This document shows, one piece after another, positions 46,174-58,719 of a DNA stretch of 64,000 nucleotides (the stretch's first letter is position 1; every line of letters begins with the position of its first letter). Source of the stretch: Laguncularia racemosa. Lineage: Eukaryota > Streptophyta > Magnoliopsida > Myrtales > Combretaceae. The stretch is from positions 1,984,001-2,048,000 of the forward strand of contig JBBMOL010000117.1 of the NCBI GenBank assembly GCA_037954665.1, given 5' to 3'. Made by a program: the position numbers and the translations under genes. Below the pieces are notes generated by a model that worked only from the letters and a program-made list of their open reading frames with translations, made no database searches and was not told the DNA's origin.

Positions 46174-49100
46174 CCATGTTTTTGGTAATTTTTATGGGCA
46201 TCCTTTGTATGAACCTTGAAAGGTCTCTAGAGGCTTTTTTGAGGAACACAAGCTACTGCTTTTTAGGACGGTAGATACCAAAGACTTTTAGGGTGAAGTG
46301 TTAGATTTCATTGCTACTGCATACTGTGTTATTGGCAGTGGAGATTGCATCAGCTTTGTATGTTTTCAACCAATTTCATGCTGAGGAGCCTTTATTTGCT
46401 GTCTAACCTAGCTTGACATAGATATTTGTCTTCAAGAACTATATTCATTTCAACATGGCTGAATGCTGAGAAGTTATTACCGCTTTTTATGGATTCATTG
46501 CTCTCGACACCTATGGGGTGTGACATTTATTTTGGTCAAGAAAATTATGCTTTGCTTTTGCCTAACGTCAAATAACCTAGAATGGAGGAAAGGCATGGAT
46601 ACGCGAATTTCGTTGGCAACTGAGTTGGGAATAGACGCCTAAGCGCTGCATATTGGTTGTCACTAGATCATAGTGATTTTGCACAATTATGGAATTGTTG
46701 CTTTTCCCTCCCCCCTCCCTTATGGTTTCCTCTTGTCACTTTCGCATGGGCCGAGGCGTGATGTCCGAGCATATGATGCTGTTGGATGCATAGATTCCGA
46801 TTGCTACAGTTGTGTTTGATGCTTTGGATACTTTTTGTGTCTTTTATAAAAGCAAAGAAGTTAATTGGAAACTTTTCCTTTTTATAGTGGAGCCCTGGGA
46901 AGTAGCAGTTTGGGAATCGGAAACCTCTATCTCATCAGTATTTAAATTGCATCTCACCTTTTAGTCTTTTTAGCTTGGTTCATGTATCTTACTTTTGTTT
47001 CTTTTTTGTAATAATTCACACCCTCTCCTTTTCAATAACCAAAAATAAAATGCAAGTGTATCGACATAGGAGCCTGCCCTCTTAAGTTTAATTCATCTTG
47101 GTTGCGTCGTTGCAAGACATTATTGCATCGAATGTATTTTATTCTAGTGTGCACACTTCATAGCTTATCTATTTTACTTAGGATTGGTAATTTGAAACTT
47201 GATCTGATAATTTAGATATGGCGTGATACAATTATAGTAGTGTTTATATAAGCAAAATTTAATACGATTAATAAATAGGTTAGATCTATTTAGACTCATT
47301 TATTAATGTATTTAGGTTTAGGTTTAATATTTTAATCTATGTATGAGCCCATTTACTAAATAGGACCCTATAAATATGCTCAGATTTAACATGTAAACCC
47401 GTTTAAGATTAAGATTTCTAATATTAATAGTTTAATTTTTATATTCTATTGTATTCTTACTTTAACCTCTACTCAACTTGAATAAGAAGCATGCTTGTTG
47501 AATAGGTTAGATTACGGGTTTAGGATTTCGAATTGTGTTATAGGTTGAGGTTTTTGAATTACAAACTTATATAGACACAGGCATGAAACACAACTCATTA
47601 ACAAAAATTGTCAACTTTATTTTTACTAATTGTCTCGTTATTTTTGGGCCTTGTTAATTCATCACAAGCAAATGAATGCATTTGTTGCTCCATTATCAGT
47701 TTTAATCTATGTTTGATTGTGCTACATGTAATGATTAATTAATATGAGTTATGTTGGAATGTATTTGCATTCACATTTGGTGTGTGGCATCATATTTTAC
47801 GAATTAAAGTTGACCATTATAGGATAAGAGTTATTTTTTGCAGAAAGCACACTTTTATCCCTAATGTTTATTTACTTTCCATTTAAGTTCTCAATATTTT
47901 TATTCTTTTATTTAAGTCTTTAATATTTTTGAAATTTAATAAAAATAGAATTTTTATTAAATACGTTAAATTTGCTATTTATCTTGAGTATATATTGGCT
48001 TCCGATTAGTTTTGTACTAGTTGGCCAAGGTAGCTAAGGCATATATAAATTTTTTTAGTCCATTTTATTAATTTTAATAATTATTATTTTTATTTTTTAT
48101 ATATTATATCAATATATATATTAATATTATTTTTAGTATATCATATAAATAAAGATGTTTAATATTATTATTATATTAATTTAATTATTTTGGATCAATT
48201 TGAAGTTAATACATAGATGAAAAAACTTAGTAAATTTGATAAAGTAAGGCTTTAAAAAACGTTATTATTTCAAATAAAAAAGATGTTTTATGGGGGTAGC
48301 GCGATATTTGTAGTAGGACTTGTTTGGGAACCAGAAGCGTCTTCTTCTTTGTGATTTGAACGAATAGCAAAGCCTCATCCCTCTTTCAACTTTCAGTGAG
48401 GCTGCTGTTGCGTTGTGTAGACTGTCGCTCCGTAGTCGACACACTGTGTTTGTAGTCATCGTCCTTTTTACTTTCGAAGCATGCCATCCATAGATGAAGT
48501 TTCCTTGTCCTTGCTGTCTGTTTTTATCAATGTCCGTGCCGCTTATCCAATAATCAATTGACGTGGGCCGATAGAATATGAAAATGGAAAATTCTGGCAA
48601 TTTGCATCATCAATAAGCACGTTAGTAGGGTTTGGAGCTTATGATTTTAGATAAATTATACTACCATTTCTTGATAATTATTGAACTAATCGTGACATCC
48701 TATATTCAAAAAATACAATAATATAGGTATCGTCAGAGTTATGTGTTCAATCTGATAGCTTAATTGTTATTTATTCAAAGCTGTTGATGAGTGAAATAAA
48801 TAAATGTACAACCCGGTAGGACGAGCTAAATTAATGGAGTGGATCCCATCGATATTGTGATGGCCGAAAAAGATATGTGTTGAGAATTTTAGGATACAGA
48901 GTTAGAGAGGAATGGAAAAAGAGAAAATGTAAAAGCAGAAAAAAAAAATGTAAGATCTTTTTTTTTTTAGTTGTTTATCCATGTAGGTCCACTAAGTGTA
49001 AAGCCTATAGCTTACACACACATTACACCCACTCATTCGACATCCTTTCCACTTTTTCAATGATTTTTTCAATCAATGTCCATACTATCTTGCATTATAT

Positions 49101-49829
49101 AGTGGGATAAATCTAAGAAATAAGTAACGTGGGATAACAATTGCAAATGTGTTACTCCTTTTCTTCAAAAACATTAAGTGTAAAACTATCATTTCATCTC
49201 TCTATTTTTCTTGATTCACTTATGCAAATACAAAGCTAAAACTACAAATAAAAAGTACTCTACAAGCTTTATCACCCCACAATCACAAAAAAAAAAAAAA
49301 AAACCACCAAGTACCACCATCTCACTAGAAAATGCTTGCAAAGTGGATCCCTTGAGCTGTTTTTGATACTTGAAAAATATTATAAGTACTAGAAACAACT
49401 CAATCACACTACTTTAAACAGCTACCATTTGATTCTTCAACCATTTTAACTTCAATTATCGCCATGACTTCATTATAAATATGAAACTCTATCAAATAGT
49501 GTTGATGATCGAAATCAAAGTGGCAAAAGAATCAAATTGCAGTGTTGTTTATAATTTTCGTTAAATGAATACTTATAGGTTTTTAGAGTTCCCACTTTTA
49601 TGAGTATCTTTTATAGAGTAATTATTATGGGAAGACAATTTATCCTACTATTTTATTCCTTTTCAGATTTAATAACATTAATACTGTAATATGTGGGACT
49701 TTACGCTTATGGTCACTACATCTTAATTTCATATATCGCATTGATAATAACAACTATATATTTGTAGAAAGTTCAAAATTCCACGAGGAATTTCTACAGT
49801 GATAGTTAGTTATAGATAAAGGAATGGGT
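46174..49829. other. Intergenic with eroded repeats, no gene supported
   Basis: 46180-47040 is less AT-rich and would adjoin 32190 before the large insertion, but I find no coding frame. About 47180-47610 resembles a decayed hAT MITE (TAGATCTATTTAGACTC, CGGGTTTAGGATTTCG). About 47830-48060 resembles a common dicot repeat (ACACTTTTATCCCTAATGTT). 48265-48600 is GC-richer and holds a 111-codon minus-strand frame with no known domain. Poly-A or T runs occur at 48956-48969 and 49288-49303. Confidence 0.5.
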
Positions 49830-49969
49830 TGAGTTAAAGTGCTGAACTGGCCTAAACTAGCTCGTGGGAGTCGGTTTTACTTGGCATGAAAACTGTTGGG
49901 TTGTGAATCGGCTTTTTAGTTGGTTCATCAACCTGCCAACCCAGTCAGGCGTGACCCGGTGGGTCCTTG

Positions 49970-50000
49970 AAAAGAAGAAGAAGAAGAAGAAGAAGAAGAC
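49970..50000. repeat. GAA microsatellite
   Basis: (AAG)n of about ten units, followed by a purine-rich stretch to about 50120. Confidence 0.85.
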
Positions 50001-50706
50001 AAATGGCTGCAAAGTCTGAAAGGAAGAAATAAAGAATGAAAAGGGAGAAAAGGAAAAAAGACAAATGGCTGCAAAGGAAGAAAGAAAGAATGAAAAAGTA
50101 AAAGAAAGAAGACAAAGAAAAGGCTAAGCTGAATTTGAAAAGCAATGAAGTGGAGGAAGGAATTATTCATGCAGGTTATTGTTTTGAAACACGAAGTCGG
50201 ATTACAGGCTGAAAAAATATAGGGTATTGTTTTGAACGCAAACGTAAGGAAACATATAATAGGATTGCAGGTGTGAGTGCACACATGAAGATTTTTCAAA
50301 TTTAAGCTCTAAAGTTTGCTGCAAAACAAAATGGGCAGCGTATAGAAATTTATAGGCAATAGGCTTATAGGCATTGGAATTAGAACATGTGAAAATTTTT
50401 GAATTTGAACGATGCGAGGCAAGACAAAATTTGAGACATTATAAGAAGGTTGTATTTATTCGTGCCTTTGCATTCATTCGGTTCTTTATGAAAAAAATCT
50501 ACTCAATCTCTTGCGCATTTATTCGTTTCTATTCTCTCATCTGCTCAACTCTTCAATTTATTTAGCTTGTGAGTATTTCTATTATCTAAATTATTTTTGC
50601 TACCTATATTCAAATGTCTTCCATCAAATATTTTTTTTTTCAGTAACTAGATTATCAAGTTAGGGTTTTTCCATACTAGTATTTTCTTTTTATATTAATT
50701 GGAAAA

Positions 50707-52036
50707 ATGGCAAGTTTCTTCCATGGTTCATCTTCTAGTAAGAAAGGGGGTTTTGGAAAAGGTGATAAGAGGAAATCTATTCAATGTGAACCTAAGCAAT
50801 TTTTTGATGTGGAGAATTACGACCTCCATGACTTCACTAACAAGTGGTTGGAAGATTTGATGTTGCCACCCTTAGGCTTTGAGCACATGACTCCCAATGG
50901 ACAAAGTAAACCGCTGCTACAAGAGGGCAATGAGGAGGACGCAAAAGAAGAAGAGGAAGACGATATTCACGAAGTGCCAGAGGAAGAAGTACCCAGCCAC
51001 ATACGTGGCAAAGTTAGCTCCACAGGTTAGCCACTTGTACCACTTAAATTTGACATTTTAACTAAATATTTTCATAAAATTGCAAGTGAAGATGGGAGTA
51101 CTTGTACGTATTGCAACTATTGGGACGTATGCACCGGAATGTTAAATGTGCTTAGAAGTTTTCATGAGTGTATTATAACATTTTCTCAAGTATATTAAGC
51201 TAGTATTCACTTTTTCCTAATGAATGTTGTAAACATATTGTCAGTGTTGCTTAAAGCTTGAAGCAACCCATTTCTTTAGGTGGCTGTTAATGAAATGGAT
51301 GCGAAGTGGTTGCTATATTATAAAAAAATTCCTACCAATTTATCTTGTTGCTTTTATTTTAGATCCGCGTTGTAAGAAAGACATGCTTTTAGAATATCTC
51401 AATCTCTATTATTAAATTGTTAACATATTTTTTGAGACTCAAGACACCTATGCCGTTACTGCGACATAAGAATTATGATGAGTGATTCAGGTAATAAAAG
51501 ACTTATTTTCTATTTTTTTTACTGCATATGGTGGTTAAGTTCTTGCAACTCCCTCACCATCCCTCAACTCACATGGTGCCACGTATGGTCATGCTCTCCC
51601 CGTGCAACGAATGATAGCACAAAGGTTAAAGTGACACTGTGTCGGTTTGAGTGAGTACATGGAACTTGACCACTCTTTCAACACAAATTTTGAATTTGGT
51701 GACAATAGTATCATAGACTTTAACATCTTAGATTGGTGGAGGAGGCATAGGAAGACTTATCTGATTCTCTCTCGAATAGCTTGCCAAGTTCTTGTTGCTC
51801 CTGCATCAATAGTAGCTATTGATCAAGCTTTCAGCACAACGGGCTTTATCCTATCACAACGGTGATCAAGATTGTCACCTATTAACTTTAAGGCGTTGGC
51901 TTGCGTAAAGCATTGGTCGAAGTTAAGGAGTAGAACACAAGAGTTGTACGAGACGTCTAGTGAAGAAAATGAATACTTCAATAACTTTGTCTCGTTAGGA
52001 GGAAGCTTCGCTGGCTCAACTCCTAATCTCAAGTAA
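50707..52036 (+). pseudogene. hAT (Ac-like) transposase remnant
   Basis: The N-terminus runs MASFFHGSSSSKKGG to an acidic stretch (about 50920-50990). Past an in-frame TAG at 51028, a BED-type zinc-finger start follows (KIASEDGSTCTYCNYWDV). Middle fragments at about 51290-51415 read MDAKWLLYYKKIPT and FILDPRCKKDMLLEYLN, the hAT RNase-H-fold region. At 51650-52036 the C-terminal dimerisation domain is clear: FNILDWWRRHRKTYLILSRI and AIDQAFSTTGFILSQR, then ACVKHWSKL after a stop. The order and motifs match plant hAT transposases. Several stops and frameshifts, and a large deletion of the catalytic middle, make it non-functional. Confidence 0.85.
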
Positions 52037-52553
52037 GACACAATGGATTGAATAATATCTATTTTCATTATGCAATTATACTATAAGCAAAATTAATTTG
52101 TAAAGGTAGTAGTATTACCTTATTTATTTTTTGCATTAAGTTAGAGATAATTTATAAGGAGAGTAGTACTCCCTTATTTATCTTTGTTATTTACTTGCAA
52201 AGTCTAAGAATCGTGTATAAGAGGTAAGGTTAAATATCACTCTCTTTTTTTTTTTGTAATGTTTTTAATCAATTAATAAAATTTGGGGCTAGCATCCCTT
52301 ATAATGTACAGGGTTTGTCACTAATTAATAAAGCAAACATCATTTATTGTCGTGAAAATGGTGGATTAATTTTCCACATGAATAAAATTTATAAAGGAAC
52401 AAAGAAAAAAAATCACCAAAAAAATATAGACAGATAAGAAAAAAGAAAGGAAAAAAAATTGATAAAAAAAAACAAAGAATGTGAAAAAAAAATATTTAAG
52501 GGCTAGTTCATGGGCCTAAACTAGCTCGTGAATTGCCAGTTCACATGAACTGG

Positions 52554-53940
52554 TGATAGAAGGCACGTATATCTATCAAATTTTGTAATATAGTGTATTA
52601 AATACGAATATTGTTCCACATGAATTACAAATACTAATATTAACCTATACCCCATTATCTAACCGATAAATTATAGAGATTAACTGTTCTAAAACCTATA
52701 ATTGAATATTAACTAATGAACTAAGATTTAATTGAAAGAAAGAAGAGCAAAACAGATTATAATTAACTTCAAGATAACAAAACTAGTATGTAGACTTTAT
52801 TTTCTTTAGGAATTATTATGCGAAATTCACAAAATTTATTCAAATCCTTCTTAATTTAATTAATCAGAGAAATTTCTAAATTAGTTTAATAACTTTTTCA
52901 AGTTTATTAACCCTAATATCAAAAATACCTATTTGAATATCTTCATAATAGCATATTTCAAGGATCGCATTAAAAACAATGAATTCCCTAAAACAAATTA
53001 ATCAATTCTAGAAGAATTATGTAACTTATCTCTAAGATTACATTAATTCTCTTCAAACATGATAGATCTAATTACACATTAGATTCTCAATCTTAATGGG
53101 TAATATCAAACAGATAGAATAATACTCTAGAAATATTAATCCAAACAATATCAAGAACACATACGTGAATCAAGAAATCTAAAAATTCATTGAATAGCAA
53201 TAAATCCAATCACATAATAATCTTAGATTCCACAAGTTTTGGATATTAAGAAAATTTAAGCTCTAATCATATTGAAAACAAAAATCTTCATTGATATATA
53301 AACATGCATCAAGGAAATCAAAGAAAACTAAGAAAAGCCCTAAATTCTTGAAGTATAGAGAAATAGCTTTCTAGTCTCTCGAAAAACCCAATAATAAATA
53401 AAATATGCCTTTTTTCCCCCCTTTTCTTAGTTGAGTCTCCCTTGTCCTTTATATAGTGAGCGTAAAAAATTAGGTTTTTTTTTTAGACCAACACGCTTTC
53501 TAACATGGTTGCGCTTCAGGTTGTGTCAAATTCATTAGTAAAAAACTTAGAAAATTGGGTGTTGTAGCAAACACGACCTAGACACGGTCGCGTCTAGAGC
53601 TTATGTCTAATTCAAGCTTTAAAATTAATTATCTCCAAGAGATACACAATGAATAAACACAGTTGTGTCTAGCCTCCGTGTAACTCTCTCTTTTATGCTT
53701 TAAATTCAACACGTTTTGGGCATGGTCATGTTTGGGCCATATCTAGCTTCAAAACCTCTTCTATTTAGTTCTAAATTGAGTAAAATTAGATTCCATTTCT
53801 TCCTTTTTAATTCAATTATCCATCAAAACCTTAAAATTAAAATATTACTCAATTAAAATTCAAATTCTTCAAAAATATACCAAAATAAAGGGAAAATACT
53901 TTAAATCTCACTTAATATATATATATTTAAGCACCTATCA
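52554..53940 (-). repeat. 3' LTR of an Athila-lineage element
   Basis: Read on the minus strand the LTR begins TGATAGGTGCTTAAAT at 53940 and ends CCTTCTATCA at 52554, 1387 bp with matching TGATAG/CTATCA ends. Immediately before it on the minus strand is TTGAGGACAAGCAAATGCTT followed by AAGTGTGATGAAGTT. This is the well-known Athila-type sequence before the 3' LTR. It is inserted in the right end of the hAT element. Confidence 0.75.
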
Positions 53941-55305
53941 AACTTCATCACACTTAAGCATTTGCTTGTCCTCAAGCAAATTAATCAAATCAAACAGTAG
54001 AACAAAAAATACTTAATCAACTTACTATTCAAGAAATCAATTACAAAAATCTTATTTAATCATGTAATAACTTAAAAAACAAACTCCTAATTAACTTGAA
54101 GTTTCAAAAGAAGATTAACTACAATTTTTATACTTTTTACTTAACCAACTGTCTTAAATATATAAAAGATTTGAAAGTTAAATTATTATCCCCTTAATTA
54201 AGAAAAAATCATAAACACTTCACTAACCTTACTAAAAGGTATACTCCCCCCCTTCTTCAAAATTTGCTAAACACCATAATCCAATATAAAGACATTCAAT
54301 TATCCTTTAATCATTCCTCTAGTTTTTTTTTTTTTCAATTTAAAAGTAATTTCATTGGTGAGTAAGTTTTAGACCAAACGGTCTTAAGCTATTAGGTTTT
54401 AAGATGCCCCTTCAAACCATCCACTACCTTTATTTAATAAAGTTTATTTATTTATATTTAGCCTTTGCATGAACTTTTCTCTTAACCCTTTTAGCATGCT
54501 TTCAGCCGATAATCCCGTGCTCATCACTTAAGTTAAAAAGTGTTATTCCACATAAAAGAAGCACCCCGTAGGCTTCATTACTCAAGTTATCGAGACCTAC
54601 AATTAAACTTCAATTCAATTAATTTATCGTCTTTATTTATTTCAGCTTTAACTATACTGATTTTTCAAGAAATTTTCAAAGGATAAGTATCAACTATTTA
54701 GTTATTAAGGATTATAGTGCTCTAAAAATATCAGAGGGGAAAAATATATATCTAAGTAAGTTTAAAAGAAATCTAAGAACTAACTAGTCATGTCATTTAA
54801 ATTTCTAAATCTTAAAGTTCAAAACTGAATAATAAGTAACTTTACTTTATAATGATTTATTATTCAAATTAAGTAACGTATCCATAAAGCACTTATTAAT
54901 TAAGTGTACTATACTAACTAAAGATTTATCATATGCCAAATTGCAAGTTAATGATTTATAAGTTAAATAAACAAATTTGATTTCTTAAATAACCACAAAT
55001 TTTATAACCTCCTTCTCCACACATAGAACCGTACATTTTCCTCAATGTATGAATAGAAGAAAGAATAATAATATAAGAAACAAAGAAAACAAAAAAATTG
55101 AGGAAGGTAGTGGGGAAAAGAACTAGTACTCCCATAAATATGGCATTTGTTCCATTGCAAAACGTGCTTAATGTGTAAAGTGATTGATTTTGAATGCTTT
55201 AAACATGTAGAAACTAGAACAGCAATTAAAAGAAAAAAAAATTGTTACAATCTAGTTTTGCAAGCCACATGAATCTCATTAATACATCAAAGAAAACATA
55301 AAACA
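53941..55305. other. Non-coding 3' interior of the Athila element
   Basis: AT-rich, without frames. A purine-rich patch on the minus strand adjoins the LTR. Confidence 0.5.
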
Positions 55306-56661
55306 TTAGTCACTATAATCATCCTCCTCCTCCTTCTCATCTTCTTCTTTACCTTCTTCCTCATCCACATCTTCTTCCACATCCATCATTTCTACCTCTT
55401 CACTTTCTTCACTTCTCTCATCTTCTTCTTCGTCCTCATCTTCCTCCTCTTCATCACTTTCATCATCATATAGTCTTGGGATCTACTTACTTGTATTTGT
55501 ATTAGTCGAAAAGTCAATGTTAAATTAGGCAGCCGCGTTGCGAGCAAACTTTTCTAGTCAATTTTGTCTTCAAAACATTTTTGCAAGGTCCATGTGATAA
55601 TAACATTACAGATCCAAGACTTTCCCAAACTTTTTAATCATTTTATCCACCTTTTGTTCGACTCTCTCCCAAGGAGATCTTGAACCTCTATTAGCACTGG
55701 TTGATCGACTTAACCCTACTCCTTGTTGGTCCTCTATATCAGAAAGTAAATGCATCTGTCGAAAGGAGTTCAATTTAATAGGAATTACTTCCTTAAGAGA
55801 GGTCATAGGAGGGGGGTTGTGTAAAGTTTCCATTGCTCTTGCCAAGATAGAGATATAGAGGCCACAACAGATGTTTTCTACCCTGGAATCTATGGCTTGA
55901 CGACATATAAAAAATGCTAGAAGAATGGCTAGATTCATTGGATATCTCTTAGTCATACTATAAAGGTAAAGAACATCATGGGTGGAAACTACTCCTGTAC
56001 TTTTGCTCCTTGTACTTATGGTATGAGATAATAGTTAATGAATTACTTGATGGGCAGGGTTACGGAGGTGAGTAGCTTTAGAAGCCTTGGGATTATAAGT
56101 GTGCCGGTTGCTTATACTTCTCTAATACGACCAGTAGGGAACTTCTTTGAGGAGTTGGTACAATAAAGCTATAAATTCTTCAGAATTTACATAATCATCA
56201 TCGTATAAACCTAAATATGTACCTAACTTAGCTATAGAAATTCGATAAGGTTGGCTTTGGATTCTAAAGTTTAAGTAATTCATGATCCCCTAAGACATCC
56301 TTTCAAGATCTAATCTATAGGTTGTTAAGAACTCTAGGGTCAACTCTCAGTAGATTAGGGCCCTTAATGAAAATAATCGCTTCCAAGCTCTACCTCCTAT
56401 TTAGCTTCTTATCTCATCTTCTATGTGAAGCCTTTAGATAACATATCAATGAAAATAGAGTATTTAGCTGAAAGTCTTTTTCTTCAACATTTTATATCTA
56501 TCCAAATTAGCCTTTTTTGTGAACTCAAGCATGGGATGATCTTGTGGTGGTGGTAAAGCCATTGGAACAGTTGAAATGGAAGTTCTAGCTAAGGAAGTAG
56601 ATGCTCCTGGCTAACCGTTGTGTTGAACTTGTTGTTTTCCTTAGCTTTGTTTAGGTGCCAT
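55306..56661 (-). pseudogene. Athila post-pol ORF (putative plant transposon protein)
   Basis: The remnant begins MAPKQ at 56661 and includes LEFTKKANLDRYKMLKKKTF. It continues with a conserved block ELTLEFLTTYRLDLE, NYLNFRIQSQPYRISIAKLG and TYLGLYDDDYVNSEEF, then the cleanest open part, 116 codons at 55956-55606 (TKRYPMNLAILLAFFICRQA), and a very acidic C-terminus (55480-55310, mostly E and D). The layout fits the ATHILA ORF-1 / putative plant transposon protein class, whose function is unknown; some authors call the ORF env-like. Several in-frame stops break it. Confidence 0.7.
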
Positions 56662-57759
56662 TTTTCTGAACAAAGAAGAAAAATACTTTAACATAGATAA
56701 CTTCACCTTTGATTCAGAATACTTCCACACAAAAACTTTATTACTAGGCAAACAAGGGAATAAATTTATAATCCAATTGCTTAGTATTAACATTGCTACA
56801 CGTTTCATTCTAGGTCGATTTTAGAATTTAGTAATATTATGATCCTAATTATAAGAATCAAAATACTAAATCTTCCTAAATGTAACCATATACCATTCAT
56901 TAATATTATATTAAGGAAAAGCACAAAAAAGCAAAATAGTTCTTCAAATAATTAAGAGCACAGACATGAACTCGACCTACATAGGAATAGACACTACCAT
57001 GCCTATCTTGTGTCTAATTGCGAAACTCAAACATGTGATTTCTTGGTTCTAGCTTGTTCATAAAATCATAATGTGAAATATGTATTGTAGCTTTTGCGTT
57101 TGTGTGCATGTTGAAGAAGAAGGGTGTGTCTATGTAAAATATGATGCTCATGAATGTGTCTAACCCTTTTATACAAAGGGTGACACGCTAGGTTGACAAG
57201 AGCATGTTAACCTTGTGTTTGTGCGTAGAATATTAAAATGACTAATTTAAGGTCAACACGGCTAAGACACGACTGTATCTAAAAACTATATATCTCTCAG
57301 AAAAAAAATTAAAATAGGGCACACTTGACACAACCTTAGATACGGCCGTGTCTAAAGTTCGTGTAACTCTTGGAAATAATTAACATTCTTCAAATGTTGT
57401 TACGTGACAGTAACATGCTCATGTATGTGGGTTGTGTTTCTTTTGAAGAAAATTAAATCCAAAACCCCATTAGACACAATCTAAACATAGCCATGTCAAA
57501 AAGTCAAGTAGCTCTCGATTTTTTTTTTCTATAAACAATTTTGACACAACTTCAACATGTTTGTGTCTGATGGTCATGTCACATCTGAAGAATTTCTTAT
57601 ATTTAACACGCCCTCAACATGACTGTGTTTAGTGGTTGTGTCAAACTCGCAAAAAATTTGGCTTACTTTTTTTTTTTTTTTCAATAACTAGGTTTGAAAT
57701 GAAAATAAATTTAATTTAATTAAAATAAACTAAGGAAAACTTAATTGGAAACTAAACCT
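56662..57759. other. Spacer of the Athila element with CACGGCCGTG-like repeats
   Basis: Non-coding. Words such as AACACGGCTAAGACACGACT, TACGGCCGTGTCTAA and GACACAACC recur about every 60-100 bp around 57180-57640. Similar words lie in the LTR at about 53570-53720. Confidence 0.6.
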
Positions 57760-57935
57760 AGGTTGCCTCCCAAGAAACGCTTTTGTTTAACGTCGTTAGC
57801 TCGATGTACTTTTCTTATTTACAAAACTAGAATAGGGTTGAGATGAAATTCCACTCTGTTATTTGGTACAATTCTTCTCCTCTAAAGTAGAGCTTTAATC
57901 TTTGACCATTTACCTTAAATGTACTATGAACACTC
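57760..57935 (-). pseudogene. Athila pol C-terminus
   Basis: Minus-strand reading gives SVHSTFKVNGQRLKLYF and, after a stop, AFLGRQPRFSF. VNGQRLK followed by a LLGRQP-like end is a hallmark of Athila integrase C-termini. It is cut by the element starting at 57925. Confidence 0.75.
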
Positions 57936-58430
57936 CATTTTTGTCCTCTAATCATAATTAATGTTTTTTTTTCATTTTTCTTCTATTTTTCAGATAAGGA
58001 AGAAAAAATAATGACAAAAAATAAAATAAATAGGAATAGTATACCAATATTAGAAAATGAAGTGAAAAATAACAATAAAAGATATTTAGGGATTTTTATA
58101 AAATTTTTTAATTTTAAAATAATATAAAATTAATAAAACTTGCTATATTTATATACAATTTGCGTTAAATACAAAATTGAGATTTGGGCTAGCTTAGTTG
58201 GCTCGTGTACATGCTTGGGATGCGTGTGGGGAGGTGAGGTTGAGGGTTCGAATCCTGGGAAGGCACTTCGTGCTGTTTTGCGTTTTTTTTTTCATCGAGC
58301 TGCTACGTGTTAGTAGCTGATTGGACGACATGAGCGCATGTGCCTGGCGTATGCTTGTTTTCTACCTCCGTCCGAGATCGGCGTCAATGCGAGAAGAATG
58401 GAATCCGACCGTTTTGATTTGAGTAATAGG
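57925..58430 (+). repeat. Left LTR of the SINE-carrying element
   Basis: Matches 59856-60350: shared TTTTTGTCCTCTAATCATAA, AAAGATATTTAGGGATTTTT, CAATTTGCGTTAAATACAAA, the tRNA-like module and CCGAGATCGGCGTC. Similarity ends at AATCCGACCGTTTTGATT. Confidence 0.8.
58186..58300 (+). repeat. tRNA-like (SINE-like) module, copy 1
   Basis: An A-box-like TAGCTTAGTTGG (58190-58201) and a perfect B-box GGTTCGAATCC (58245-58255) lie 43 bp apart. A T-run follows at about 58286-58293. These RNA polymerase III promoter boxes with a T-tail are SINE features. It does not fold as a normal tRNA: the spacing is long and the acceptor ends do not pair. Confidence 0.6.
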
Positions 58431-58719
58431 GTGGGCTTACTCTTTATTTTGTATTTTTAGGAGCCCTTGTCATACTCTTTACTTGTTAGCAATGCTTAAA
58501 AAAAAAATAATAAAATAAAATATTTCTTTTAAAGAAGAAAGAGGAAAATTTTCAAAGTTTGCTAGAAAACACTTTGCCACCTTATCCCTGAGTTTCAAAA
58601 GAACATTTGTCTTGAAAAGTTTTAGAAAAATTTTAGTTATCATTTGTTTAAAAGTCTTAAGTCATTCTAAATTTAAAAACTCTTGACCATTATTGGAAAA
58701 ATAAGATTCACTTAGGAAT

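Larger units (their letters stand above)
49830..52553 (+). mobile_element. Decayed hAT element, right end truncated
   Basis: Transposase remnants lie between subterminal GGCCTAAACTAGCTCGTG blocks, present at about 49850 and again at about 52514. Inverted GAACTGG / CCAGTTC words also occur at both sides. This is the style of hAT subterminal repeats. An Athila LTR begins at 52554 inside the right end, so the terminal repeat and duplication cannot be read. Confidence 0.6.
52554..57935 (-). mobile_element. Athila-lineage Ty3/gypsy remnant, 3' half
   Basis: On the minus strand the order is end of pol (57935-57760), spacer, a post-pol ORF (56661-55306), spacer, the Athila leader to the LTR, and the 3' LTR. 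The rest of pol, gag and the 5' LTR are missing or displaced to the right, beyond a later insertion at 57925. Confidence 0.7.

Noticed and set aside
46190..46990. A possible host gene in the less AT-rich stretch right of the large element
   Set aside because: All three plus frames are broken by frequent stops, and no family motif is visible. At most it could be untranslated sequence.
58186..58270. A tRNA gene
   Set aside because: The B-box is perfect, but the A-to-B spacing, lack of acceptor-stem pairing and repetition in both LTRs fit a SINE-like module, not a functional tRNA.
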